From M3007 sp046299435 (GTDB lineage Bacteria; Bacteroidota; Bacteroidia; Chitinophagales; Saprospiraceae): 16,001 bases of DNA. The stretch lies in the NCBI GenBank assembly GCA_046299435.1, contig JBKBIC010000115.1:1-16001 (forward strand), written 5' to 3'. The stretch's first letter is position 1, and every line of letters begins with the position of its first letter. Under the pieces are notes generated by a model. The model was not told where the DNA came from. It did no database searches and saw nothing but the letters and a program-made list of their open reading frames with translations. Below, in pieces: positions 5,670 to 12,772 of this stretch. A program made the position numbers and the translations under genes.

Positions 5670-6617
5670 ATGACCAAGTTTCAATCGCTCGAAATCTGTG
5701 CAGGGGCAGGCGGCCAAGCCTTGGGACTTGAGCAGGCCGGCTTCGGGCACGTCGCGCTGGTTGAAATTGACCATTTCGCCTGCCAAACCCTCCGCACCAA
5801 CCGCCCGGATTGGAACGTCGTGGAAGCCGATGTCAAGGATTTTGACCCCGCGCCGTACCGAGGCGTGGATTTGGTGGCAGGCGGCGTGCCCTGTCCGCCG
5901 TTCTCGGTCGCGGGCAAACAGCTCGGCGCGGACGACGAGCGCGACCTTTTCCCCGAAGCCCTCCGCATCGTCGCCGCCTGCCAGCCGAAGGCCGTGCTCA
6001 TCGAAAACGTGCGCGGCATCTTGGAACCCAAGTTCGCCCCGTTCCGACAGCAGGTGCTCGCCGAACTGGCCGACATGGGCTACCAATCCGACTGGAAACT
6101 GGTACACGCCTCCGATTTTGGGGTGCCGCAGCTGCGCCCGCGCGCCATTTTGGTCGCGCTGAAAACAGCCTTTTTCCCACATTTTCAATGGCCGGAAAAA
6201 ATGCCCGTGCCGCCGCCGCCCGTTGGCGAAGTTTTGTTCGAGGAAATGGCGAGCCTCGGTTGGGAAAACGTGCGGCAATGGCAAAAAATAGCCCACAAAA
6301 TTGCCCCGACGCTTGTCGGTGGCTCCAAAAAACACGGCGGCCCCGACCTCGGCCCCACCCGCGCCCGAAAGGCGTGGGCTGAATTGGGCGTGGACGGTCG
6401 TGGCTTGGCTGACCACCCGCCCATCAACGGCTTCGACGGGATGCCGCGCCTGACCGTGCGGATGACCGCACTGCTGCAAGGCTTCCCGCGAGATTGGGAG
6501 TTTTCGGGCAAAAAGACCCCGCAATACCGCCAAATCGGCAATGCCTTCCCGCCCCCGGTGGCAAAATCCATCGGCGAATCCATCCTCAAAGCCCTCCGAC
6601 ATGGCGAAAAAATCTGA
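5670..6617 (+). CDS. DNA (cytosine-5) methyltransferase
   Basis: The protein has 315 residues. It transfers a methyl group from S-adenosylmethionine to C5 of cytosine in a specific DNA site. Motifs run in canonical order: I (EICAGAGGQALGL, 8-20), IV with catalytic C75 in GGVPCPPFSVAGK, VI (ENV, 112-114), VIII (QLRPR, 154-158), a target-recognition region at about 175-265, IX around RLTVRMTALLQGFP (260-273) and X (QIGNAFPPPVAKSIG, 288-302). All catalytic features are intact. The ATG at 5670 puts motif I near the N-terminus as usual; a GTG at 5637 inside the preceding hairpin is the alternative. The stop overlaps the start of the HNH nuclease gene by 17 bases, which suggests translational coupling and a type II restriction-modification pair. 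The recognition sequence cannot be read from the protein by eye. Confidence 0.93.
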   Translation: MTKFQSLEICAGAGGQALGLEQAGFGHVALVEIDHFACQTLRTNRPDWNVVEADVKDFDPAPYRGVDLVAGGVPCPPFSVAGKQLGADDERDLFPEALRIVAACQPKAVLIENVRGILEPKFAPFRQQVLAELADMGYQSDWKLVHASDFGVPQLRPRAILVALKTAFFPHFQWPEKMPVPPPPVGEVLFEEMASLGWENVRQWQKIAHKIAPTLVGGSKKHGGPDLGPTRARKAWAELGVDGRGLADHPPINGFDGMPRLTVRMTALLQGFPRDWEFSGKKTPQYRQIGNAFPPPVAKSIGESILKALRHGEKI

Positions 6618-7302
6618 ACGCGGACAAGGCTCCCGCGCCAAGTTGCGGGCGTTTTTCACCGAGCACGTCGGCCAAAAACTTGGCTCCGAAGTGTTGCGGC
6701 AAGTGGCCGATACCAGCGAATGGGCGCGGCGCGTCCGAGAATTGAGGAACGAGGAAGGCATGAACATCGTGACCCACAACGACCGCAGCGACCTCAAACC
6801 GGGCGAGTACATGCTTGTTGACCTTGTGCCGCTGCCTGCCTTCGAGCGCGGCATTTCCAAAGAAACCCGTGCCTTTGTGCTCGACCGCGACGGCTTCACC
6901 TGCCAAATGTGCGGCGCGGCGGCGGGCGAAATCCACCCGAACGACCACGGCCGCAAGACCCGCCTGCACCTCGGCCACGTCATTGACAAAAGCATGGGCG
7001 GCACCGACGATGCCAGCAACCTCCGGGCCGTGTGCTCGGTCTGCAACGAGGGCGCGAGCAACCTCACGCTCGTCCGGCCCGATGCCGCCAAATTGCTCGC
7101 GCAAATCCGCCGCGCCCCCGGCAAAGACCAATTGGAGGTGCTGCGCTGGTTGGTTTCCAAGTTCCCGGCCCAAGCCGCCGAATTTTTGAAACACGAACCG
7201 CCCGTCGAAGCCCCACCCATCGGCGAGCCGACCCCGCTTCAAGCCGCCCCGAAACCCGCCCCAGCCACTCAATCACCCGTGCAAACACAACTGCTTTTTT
7301 GA
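6601..7302 (+). CDS. HNH endonuclease, likely restriction partner of the C5 methyltransferase
   Basis: The protein has 233 residues. The HNH core lies at about 90-160: CQMC (101-104) and CSVC (145-148) form a likely zinc ribbon around the metal/catalytic stretch RLHLGHVIDKSMGGTDDASN (121-140) with H123, H126 and N140, followed by N149. The N-terminal ~85 residues (ARRVRELRNEEGMNI then LKPGEYML) may contribute to DNA recognition or subunit contact. The C-terminal ~40 residues are Pro/Ala/Gln-rich and probably disordered. The ATG at 6601 lies inside the methyltransferase gene in another frame, 17 bases before its stop, and was chosen because the upstream ATG (6541) adds only residues shadowing methyltransferase motif X. 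Pairing with a C5 methyltransferase favours a restriction enzyme, although HNH nucleases have other roles. Confidence 0.85.
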   Translation: MAKKSERGQGSRAKLRAFFTEHVGQKLGSEVLRQVADTSEWARRVRELRNEEGMNIVTHNDRSDLKPGEYMLVDLVPLPAFERGISKETRAFVLDRDGFTCQMCGAAAGEIHPNDHGRKTRLHLGHVIDKSMGGTDDASNLRAVCSVCNEGASNLTLVRPDAAKLLAQIRRAPGKDQLEVLRWLVSKFPAQAAEFLKHEPPVEAPPIGEPTPLQAAPKPAPATQSPVQTQLLF

Positions 7303-7304
7303 CC

Positions 7305-8129
7305 GTGAACGATTTGAAAAACATCATCGAAGCCGCTTGGCTCGACCGCAACCTGCTCCAAGACCCGTCCGTGAAAACCGCCATCCGCGAAACCATCGGC
7401 CTGCTCGACCGGGGCGAACTCCGCATCGCCGAGCCGCCCGCCCAGCCCGGTGGCGATTGGACGGTGAACGATTGGGCAAAAAAAGCCGTGCTGCTCTATT
7501 TCCCGATTCAGGAAATGCAAACCATCGAGGCCGGGCCTTTTGAGTTTTACGACAAGATTCCGCTGAAGAAAAATTTTGCCGCGCAGGGTGTGCGCGTGGT
7601 GCCGCAGGCACTGGCGCGTTTCGGCTCGTTCATCGAAAAAGGCGCGATTTTGATGCCCTCCTACGTCAATATCGGGGCATGGGTCGGTGCCGGGACGATG
7701 GTGGATACTTGGGCTACCGTCGGCTCCTGTGCCCAAATTGGCCGCAACGTCCACCTCGCGGGCGGCGTGGGCATCGGCGGCGTACTCGAACCGCCGCAGG
7801 CCGCGCCGACCATCATCGAGGACGAATGTTTCATCGGCTCGCGCTGCATCGTCGTGGAAGGTGTGCGCGTGGAGCGCGAATCCGTGCTCGGCGCGAACGT
7901 CGTGCTCACGCAAAGCACCCACATTATTGACGTGACGGGCGCGGAACCCGTCGTCCACAAAGGCCGCGTGCCGCCCCGCTCGGTCGTGGTGCCGGGCACT
8001 TACCCGAAAAAATTTCCGGCGGGCGAATTTCAAGTCGGCTGCGCCCTCATCATCGGGCAGCGCAAGGAAAGCACCGACAAAAAAGTGTCGCTCAACGAGG
8101 CTCTGCGCGATTTTCAAGTAGCGGCGTGA
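7305..8129 (+). CDS. dapD: 2,3,4,5-tetrahydropyridine-2,6-dicarboxylate N-succinyltransferase
   Basis: The protein has 274 residues, matching the family (about 270-275). It catalyses the succinyl-CoA-dependent step of the succinylase branch of lysine/diaminopimelate synthesis, feeding peptidoglycan. The N-terminal helical domain (NDLKNIIEAAWLDR then LDRGELRIAEP and DWTVNDWAKKAVLLYF) is followed by left-handed beta-helix hexapeptide repeats from about residue 95 (VRVVPQALARFGSFIEKGAI, YVNIGAWVGAGTMVDTWATV, GSCAQIGRNVHLAGGVGIGG), with the expected C-terminal RKESTDKKVSLNEALRD. The start is GTG at 7305, two bases after the HNH stop; upstream in-frame sequence only shadows the nuclease. The spacing suggests co-transcription with the restriction-modification genes, which is odd for an essential biosynthetic gene. 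Confidence 0.95.
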   Translation: MNDLKNIIEAAWLDRNLLQDPSVKTAIRETIGLLDRGELRIAEPPAQPGGDWTVNDWAKKAVLLYFPIQEMQTIEAGPFEFYDKIPLKKNFAAQGVRVVPQALARFGSFIEKGAILMPSYVNIGAWVGAGTMVDTWATVGSCAQIGRNVHLAGGVGIGGVLEPPQAAPTIIEDECFIGSRCIVVEGVRVERESVLGANVVLTQSTHIIDVTGAEPVVHKGRVPPRSVVVPGTYPKKFPAGEFQVGCALIIGQRKESTDKKVSLNEALRDFQVAA

Positions 8130-8130
8130 G

Positions 8131-8209
8131 GAAAAAGTTGAAAAGAGGAAAAGTTGAAAGGCGGTAATACGCATCTTCAACTTTTCCTCTTTAAACGCTT
8201 CAACTTTTC
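8131..8209. repeat. Inverted repeat between dapD and the RDD gene
   Basis: Positions 8142-8158 (AAAGAGGAAAAGTTGAA) pair perfectly over 17 bases with 8176-8192. Outside this, AAAGTTGAA-type sequence at 8131-8142 pairs with 8198-8209 (CTTCAACTTTTC). AGTTGAA therefore occurs twice on the left and its complement twice on the right. The repeat ends two bases before the ATG of the RDD gene, so folding could affect its translation. No U-tract follows. Confidence 0.85.
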
Positions 8210-8211
8210 AT

Positions 8212-8946
8212 ATGAAATCCATCGAAATCACCACCACGCAAAATGTCACCGTCGAGTACGATCTCGCGCCGCTGCGGGAGCGCGGGCTGGGTGCTTTTTT
8301 GGATTGGCTGCTGGTTTGGATGGTTTATTGGCTGCTGGTGCTGGTGCTGCGCGGGGCTTGGATGGACGCGCTGCCCGCCCACGTCTGGGGCCTGATTATG
8401 CCGATTTCGTGCTTTTTCCTGTACAGCATGGCGATGGAGATGTTCAACGGCGGGCGCACGGTGGGCAAAATCGCGCTCGGCACAAAAGTCGTGCGGCTTG
8501 ACGGGCGCGACCCCGAATGGGCCGACGTACTGATGCGTGCCGCGATGCACTTGGTGGACTCCATCTTGACTTTCGGCCTTTTCGGGGCACTGCTCATCAA
8601 AACCACCGACAAAAGCCAGCGGTTCGGCGACATGGCCGCAGGCACGACCGTCATCAAAATCACAGGCGGCGCACGGCGGTTCATGCTCAAAGACATCCTC
8701 AACATCCAGCACATCGGGACGCACACGCCAGCCTTCCCGCAGGTGCGGAACCTCAGTGAGCAAGACCTGATTTTCATCAAAAACACGCTCACCCGCTTCC
8801 AGCAATACCCCAACCACGCCCACGAAGAGGCCATCGAAGACCTCGTCACGCACCTCATGCCCCTGCTTGGCATCGAAACGCGCCCGCTCAACCGCGTCGA
8901 ATTTTTGAAAACCCTCCTGCGCGACTACATCGTCCTGACGCGCTGA
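8212..8946 (+). CDS. RDD-family membrane protein
   Basis: The protein has 244 residues. The N-terminal ~150 residues match the RDD domain: the RGLGAFLDWLL segment (about 24-34) carries the conserved Arg and Asp. Membrane segments follow at about 28-46, 60-80 and 110-130. The block between them reads FNGGRTVGKIALGTKVVRLDG, with the typical 'GGRT.GK..LG..V' pattern, and the domain closes with RFGDMAAGTTVIK. The remaining ~90 residues (from about 155) are soluble and helical (LSEQDLIFIKNTLTRFQQYP, NRVEFLKTLLRDYIVL) and recur in Bacteroidota RDD proteins as far as I recall. RDD proteins are poorly understood; some act as ion/H+ antiporters. It follows dapD after an inverted repeat, so co-transcription is possible but unproven. 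Confidence 0.85.
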   Translation: MKSIEITTTQNVTVEYDLAPLRERGLGAFLDWLLVWMVYWLLVLVLRGAWMDALPAHVWGLIMPISCFFLYSMAMEMFNGGRTVGKIALGTKVVRLDGRDPEWADVLMRAAMHLVDSILTFGLFGALLIKTTDKSQRFGDMAAGTTVIKITGGARRFMLKDILNIQHIGTHTPAFPQVRNLSEQDLIFIKNTLTRFQQYPNHAHEEAIEDLVTHLMPLLGIETRPLNRVEFLKTLLRDYIVLTR

Positions 8947-9194
8947 CCTGTCGTTGTCACGCTTCCGCGCCTAATTCCCGTTTTTGGAACATGATTTCCC
9001 GCCTCGCTTTTGGCCGCCTTCGGACGTGTCGCCGCTGCATTTTATTCGCAAAATTTAGTTCTGGATTTTTGCGGGCGATTTCGCTCTTTTAAAAATTTTT
9101 GGCCCTAAAATCTTGCCTCAACGCCTTATTCGGTTTTTGTTCCAAACATGATTTTGAATTTTGGGGCAAAAAAATGTCTTTTGCAGAATATAAA
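8947..9194. other. Non-coding, AT-richer spacer
   Basis: No credible gene was seen on either strand between the RDD stop and the promoter of the SnoaL-like gene. The segment is richer in A and T than its surroundings, with several T and A runs, which fits an upstream promoter region. Confidence 0.6.
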
Positions 9195-9221
9195 TTGGCG
9201 AAGAAAATCGCTTTATCTTTG
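9195..9221 (+). promoter_or_regulatory. Predicted promoter of the SnoaL-like/H1-tail gene
   Basis: TATCTTTG at 9214-9221 is an exact -7 consensus match, with TTG at 9195-9197 sixteen bases upstream as a possible, slightly close -33 element. A ~35-nt leader to the ATG at 9264 follows. This promoter sets the start and excludes longer in-frame versions beginning upstream. Confidence 0.6.
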
Positions 9222-9263
9222 CGGCATCAAATTTCAGTTCACTCAAACCAGTTAACAGCAGTT

Positions 9264-9839
9264 ATGGATTTGAAAAATCTTGTGGAAGCACTCGACGCAA
9301 AGGTCGTCTCCGGCGACATCCTGGGTGCCTTCAACCAATTTTTTGCGGACGACGTGAAGACCCTCAGTGGCCAACACGATGTCACGACCACCAAAGCACA
9401 AAAAGCCGAAATCCTCGGCTGGTTCCTTTCCGGCGTTGCCAAAATCAACCGCATCGAACGCCCGGCTTTCAACGTGAAAGGCGACGTGACGGAATCCCAA
9501 TTCGTCTTCGACTTCACGGGCACGCACGGCAACCCGATGGTGTACAGCGAAGTCATCCGCCGCACTTGGAAAAACGGCAAGGTCGTCGAAGAACTTTACC
9601 TCCTCGACCAGACCCTCGAAGCCCCGAAGGCTGCCCCGGCTGCGAAAAAGGCCGCTGCCGCTCCGAAAGCTGAGGCCAAAGAAGCCGCACAGCCCAAAGC
9701 CGCTCCGGTGAAAAAAGCCGCCGCCGCTCCGAAAACCGCCGAAGCCGCCGCTCCGAAGGCTGCCGAGGCCACCAAAGCCGCTGCACCGAAAAAAGCAGCC
9801 GCAAAAACCGCTGCGCCGAAGGCCAGCAAAAAGGCTTGA
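9264..9839 (+). CDS. SnoaL-like (NTF2-fold) domain protein with a Lys/Ala/Pro-rich H1-like tail
   Basis: The protein has 191 residues. Residues 1-116 resemble a SnoaL-like/NTF2-fold domain: an N-terminal helix pair (LKNLVEALDAKVVSGDILGA), FNQFFADDVKTLSG, a middle section with INRIERPAFNVKGDVTESQF, and a final sheet SEVIRRTWKNGKVVEELYLL. Residues 118-191 are almost only Ala, Lys, Pro, Glu and Thr in irregular repeats (APKA, AAKKA, PKAA), like bacterial histone-H1-like proteins. The ATG at 9264 lies downstream of a strong predicted promoter. No catalytic role can be assigned. The tail could bind nucleic acid or act as a flexible basic linker. The gene stands alone, followed by its own terminator. 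Confidence 0.75.
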   Translation: MDLKNLVEALDAKVVSGDILGAFNQFFADDVKTLSGQHDVTTTKAQKAEILGWFLSGVAKINRIERPAFNVKGDVTESQFVFDFTGTHGNPMVYSEVIRRTWKNGKVVEELYLLDQTLEAPKAAPAAKKAAAAPKAEAKEAAQPKAAPVKKAAAAPKTAEAAAPKAAEATKAAAPKKAAAKTAAPKASKKA

Positions 9840-9893
9840 ATTACACAACAAACTATCGAAAGTTAGAGCACCTTTTTCAGGACACACATTTGA

Positions 9894-9928
9894 GTCCCGC
9901 GAGACAACGGTTTCGCGGGGCTTTTTTT
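9894..9928 (+). terminator. Intrinsic terminator of the SnoaL-like gene
   Basis: An 11-bp stem (9894-9904 with 9911-9921, two G-U pairs) around a 6-base loop is followed by T7 (9922-9928). It is 54 bases after the stop. Confidence 0.85.
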
Positions 9929-9929
9929 G

Positions 9930-10003
9930 TTGGCGATTCGGTGATTTGAGGATTCGGTTATCTGAAATCGGATAACCAAATCATCGAATCACCGAATCGC
10001 CAA
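9930..10003. repeat. Long inverted repeat overlapping the 3' end of sufU
   Basis: Two 33-base arms, 9930-9962 and 9971-10003, are complementary at 30 of 33 positions without gaps and have an 8-base loop. The right arm contains the last codons of the minus-strand sufU gene (GDSVIR and its stop, 9981-10001), so the left arm is an inverted near-copy of that coding end. GATTCGG-like words recur within each arm. Confidence 0.9.
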
Positions 10004-10379
10004 CCAGTGCTCGCCACGCCAGCGTGGCACAGTCCATGCGCCCGGGGAAATTGCGGGCTTCGGCAAAGGCAGCCGTTTCGTCGTCAGGCGCGGGCGCGCC
10101 AGCCTCGACGGTGCGGAGGAAATTTTCGAGGATTTGACGGATTTCGGGCAGGGATTTGCCGCGTATTTTCTCCACTAAAACCGATGTGGAGGCTTTGGAA
10201 ATGGCGCAGCCGTAGCCGTGAAAAGTGACCTGCGCGACGACCCCGTTTTCAATGTCGAGGGCCACCGAAAACTTGTCGCCGCAAAGCGGGTTGTACGCTT
10301 GCACGATGTGGGGCGCGTCCGGGCGTTTCTCGAAACCCACCGGATGTTGGTTGTGCCGCAAAATGATTGGATGGTACAC
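9981..10379 (-). CDS. sufU: SufU/IscU-like iron-sulfur cluster assembly scaffold
   Basis: The protein has 132 residues. The three conserved cysteines and the aspartate of the U-type scaffold are present: C33 in NPLCGDK with D35, C58 in FHGYGCAISKAS, and C117 in RMDCATLAW. The insert between the second and third cysteines (about 75-112) is longer than in IscU, as in SufU. These proteins receive sulfur from SufS and build or carry zinc/Fe-S intermediates in the cytoplasm. The start is GTG at 10379, the only plausible start in register with the family N-terminus (YHPIILRHNQHPVGFEKRPD resembles 'LY..VI..H..NPRN'). No ATG lies in frame upstream. No sufS, sufB, sufC or sufD is nearby. The final codons lie inside an inverted repeat. 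Confidence 0.85.
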   Translation of the reverse strand: MYHPIILRHNQHPVGFEKRPDAPHIVQAYNPLCGDKFSVALDIENGVVAQVTFHGYGCAISKASTSVLVEKIRGKSLPEIRQILENFLRTVEAGAPAPDDETAAFAEARNFPGRMDCATLAWRALVGDSVIR

Positions 10380-10454
10380 GGGCGATGCGGATGGTGATTT
10401 GCGTCGGCGATTTACGAGTAATTTCCCAAGTTGCCGACGGCAATCAGTGCCCGT

Positions 10455-10880
10455 TCAATTTCGCGCCAACGCGCTTTGGTTCAGCTCGCCCCAGAAAACG
10501 GCGAGGTGCTGGATAGTGCGGTTAAACTGCTCAAAATCAACGGGTTTGAGCACATAGGCACTGGCTCCCTGTTCGATGGTCTGCTGCACGTCCTCCGGGC
10601 GCGAAGAGGAAGAATAGAGGATGACGGGCACGGTTTTCCAGTCGGGCAAGGTGGCTTTGTGCATCAGGATATCAATACCGTTGGCTTTCGGGATGTTCAG
10701 GTCGAGCAAAATGAACCGGGCATCGTGCGGTTGGTTTTGGTTCAGGTACCGGATCATCTCCTCGCCGTCGGCCAAGTGTGTGATTTCGAGCGGCACCCCC
10801 GTTTCTTCCACCGCCAAGCGCACGAGCATCACATCGGCAAGGCTGTCTTCGACCAAAAGCATTTTGCGTTTCGCTTCCAT
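10455..10880 (-). CDS. Single-domain CheY/Rcp1-like response regulator
   Basis: The protein has 141 residues, a receiver domain with no output domain. E11-D12 form the acidic pocket (LLVEDSLADVMLV). D60 in FILLDLNIPKANGID is the phosphoacceptor. S90 or S91 takes the Thr/Ser switch place (VILYSSSS), and K112 in YVLKPVD is the conserved lysine. The pattern 'VEDS.AD..L...A..E.' and 'YLN' resembles Rcp1-type regulators associated with phytochrome-like histidine kinases. No kinase is encoded in the window, so the partner is elsewhere. The start at 10880 lies 45 bases from the divergently oriented lipoprotein gene. It is followed 75 bases later by sufU on the same strand. Confidence 0.92.
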   Translation of the reverse strand: MEAKRKMLLVEDSLADVMLVRLAVEETGVPLEITHLADGEEMIRYLNQNQPHDARFILLDLNIPKANGIDILMHKATLPDWKTVPVILYSSSSRPEDVQQTIEQGASAYVLKPVDFEQFNRTIQHLAVFWGELNQSALARN

Positions 10881-10891
10881 GTTCGCGTTTC

Positions 10892-10899
10892 TAATTTTG
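10892..10899 (+). promoter_or_regulatory. Predicted -7 box of the SGNH lipoprotein gene
   Basis: TAATTTTG exactly matches TAnnTTTG and lies 26 bases before the ATG at 10926, within the 45-base divergent spacer. Confidence 0.5.
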
Positions 10900-10925
10900 C
10901 CTTACCAAGCAATTAATTTGCCAAA

Positions 10926-11606
10926 ATGAAACATCTCCTCGTGCTGGCGGCCTTTGTGTCCGCCCTTTTTGCCTGCCAATCTGCCACTGAAAATCAGCCG
11001 CAGGCGACCAACCCCACAGCCCAAACCACTACCGCTGCCCCGCTTTCATCCACCGACAAAAAGCACATCGTCTTTTTCGGGAACAGCCTGACGGCAGCCT
11101 TCGGGCTTTCGCCGGAGCAGGGTTTTCCCGCGCTCATCCAGCAAAAAATTGACGCGGCAGGATTGCCCTACACTTGTGTCAACGCCGGGCTGAGCGGCGA
11201 AACGACGGCGGGCGGCAGCAAGCGCGTGGATTGGGTGTTGCGCCAGCCGGTGGACGTGTTCGTGCTCGAACTCGGTGGCAACGATGCCCTGCGCGGCCTG
11301 CCCATCGAGGAATCGAAAAAAAACCTGCAAGCCATCATTGACCAAGTGAAAGCCAAATATCCGGCCTGCAAAATCGTGCTCGCCGGGATGCTCGCCCCGC
11401 CCAACATGGGCGAAAAATACACCCGCGATTTCGCGGCCATGTACCCCGCCGTGGCGAAGGCCAACGGGCTGCCGCTCATCCCCTTCCTGCTCGAAGGCGT
11501 GGGCGGCGATGCCAAACTGAACCAAGCCGACGGCATCCACCCGACGGCGGAGGGCCAGAAAATCGTGGCCGAAAACGTCTGGAAAGTGCTGCAACCGCTG
11601 TTGTGA
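10926..11606 (+). CDS. SGNH/GDSL-type esterase lipoprotein (TesA-like arylesterase)
   Basis: The protein has 226 residues. The N-terminus is a lipoprotein signal with lipobox LFAC, C17 being the likely lipidated residue, then a Thr/Ala/Gln-rich linker to about residue 45. The hydrolase blocks are in order: block I FFGNSLTAAFGL (S54 nucleophile, GNSL rather than GDSL), block II NAGLSGETT (G88), block III LGGNDALRG (N119), and block V ADGIHPTAEG with D202 and H205 completing the triad. Similarity to TesA/arylesterase (thioesterase I, lysophospholipase L1-like) is strong. It would hydrolyse ester or thioester substrates in the periplasm or at the outer membrane; the natural substrate is unknown. 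It converges with galE across 22 bases with no clear terminator. Confidence 0.9.
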   Translation: MKHLLVLAAFVSALFACQSATENQPQATNPTAQTTTAAPLSSTDKKHIVFFGNSLTAAFGLSPEQGFPALIQQKIDAAGLPYTCVNAGLSGETTAGGSKRVDWVLRQPVDVFVLELGGNDALRGLPIEESKKNLQAIIDQVKAKYPACKIVLAGMLAPPNMGEKYTRDFAAMYPAVAKANGLPLIPFLLEGVGGDAKLNQADGIHPTAEGQKIVAENVWKVLQPLL

Positions 11607-11628
11607 ATGACTGATTCATCACTCATCA

Positions 11629-12642
11629 TTATCGCCGTTGCTCCCACGCCCAAGCGGACTGCATGATTTCGGCGATGCCGTAGCGCGGCTGCCAACCGAA
11701 ACGCTGCATGGCTTTCGAGCAATCGGCGTACACGGCGGCCACGTCGCCCTCGCGGCGCGGGCCGATTTGGTAGTTCAGTTTTGTGCCGGTCGTGGCCTCG
11801 AAGGCATGGATGGCTTCCAGCACCGTGACCCCCTCGCCGATGCCGAGGTTGAAAATCTCGAAATTTGAGTCGTTTGCCCCGCGACGCAGGTATTCGAGTG
11901 CTTTGACGTGGGCATGGGCCACATCCATGACGTGGATGTAATCGCGCACTGCCGAGCCGTCGCGGGTCGGGTAATCGCTGCCGAAAACCGTCATAGTCGG
12001 GCGTTTGCCGATGGCCGTCTCTGTGATGACGGGCACCAGATTGCTCGCCACGTTGCGCGGGTTTTCGCCTATGAGCGCGGACGGATGCGCCCCGGCGGGA
12101 TTGAAATAGCGCAGCGCGATGGCATTCACGGCAGGGTTGGCCGCGCAAAAATCCCGTAGGATTTCCTCGCCCATGACTTTCGTGCGAGCGTAGGGGCATT
12201 GCGGCGGTTCGAGCGGCGTGGTCTCCGTCACGGGCAATTGCGTGGATTGGCCGTAAACCGAGCACGACGACGAGAAAATCAGGTCGCGCACCCCGAACTC
12301 GACCATGCACTGCACCAAATTGAGCAAGCTGCCGAGGTTGTTCTGGAAATACAGCAGCGGCTTGTGGACGGACTCGTTCACGCTTTTCAGCGCGGCAAAA
12401 TGGATGACCCCCGCGAGGCCGGGGTTTTCCTCGAAAATGCGGCGCGTGGCCGCCAAATCGCACAAATCCGTGTCGTAGTTTTTGACCTGCTGCCCGGTGA
12501 TGGCCTCGATGCCGCGCAGCGCGGCATGGTCGGAATTGAGGAGGTTGTCGGCGGAAACGACCTCGAAACCGTTGTCGAGCAAGTCCACCAAAGTGTGGCT
12601 GCCGATGTACCCGCAGCCGCCTGTGACCAAAACTTTTGCCAT
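11629..12642 (-). CDS. galE: UDP-glucose 4-epimerase
   Basis: The protein has 337 residues, like E. coli GalE (338). It interconverts UDP-glucose and UDP-galactose using bound NAD+, supplying galactose for surface polysaccharides. The N-terminal Rossmann motif is GGCGYIGSH (8-16). The short-chain dehydrogenase catalytic set is in place: SSSCSVYG with S126, and Y151-x3-K155 in CPYARTKVMGEE. Further GalE marks are HFAALKSVNESVHKPLLYF, ALRYFNPAGAHPS, DYPTRDGSAVRDYIHVMDVA and RREGDVAAVYADCSKA. The ATG at 12642 puts the nucleotide motif at the usual place; an ATG 10 codons upstream is less likely. It lies 130 bases after the LOG-family gene on the same strand, so the two may share a transcript. 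Confidence 0.95.
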   Translation of the reverse strand: MAKVLVTGGCGYIGSHTLVDLLDNGFEVVSADNLLNSDHAALRGIEAITGQQVKNYDTDLCDLAATRRIFEENPGLAGVIHFAALKSVNESVHKPLLYFQNNLGSLLNLVQCMVEFGVRDLIFSSSCSVYGQSTQLPVTETTPLEPPQCPYARTKVMGEEILRDFCAANPAVNAIALRYFNPAGAHPSALIGENPRNVASNLVPVITETAIGKRPTMTVFGSDYPTRDGSAVRDYIHVMDVAHAHVKALEYLRRGANDSNFEIFNLGIGEGVTVLEAIHAFEATTGTKLNYQIGPRREGDVAAVYADCSKAMQRFGWQPRYGIAEIMQSAWAWEQRR

Positions 12643-12772
12643 TTGAAAATGGATGGGATGGATGATTGGCAAATCGGGGCGACGGGCACGAAAACGGACA
12701 AAACCGCGAGCCGCTGCCCGTTCGCCGAGCCTTTCTCAAAAAACCGCGCCAAAAGCCGCGCCGCCCAGCCAC

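Noticed and set aside
5631..7220. 529-residue minus-strand frame over the methyltransferase and nuclease genes
   Set aside because: The plus-strand genes have complete catalytic motifs, while this frame has no recognisable domain.
8968..9154. Loose direct repeat (CGCCTAATTC/CGCCTTATTC followed by T-run and ACATGATTT)
   Set aside because: Alignment needs gaps and rests on AT-rich words; chance similarity in a T-rich spacer is likely.
11609..11631. TCATCAC-type short repeats between the SGNH gene and galE, as a possible terminator
   Set aside because: No stable stem followed by a T-tract could be drawn on either strand.
11168..12772. 534-residue minus-strand frame over galE and the SGNH gene
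   Set aside because: Arg/His/Pro-rich composition and no domain; galE in another frame carries all family motifs.
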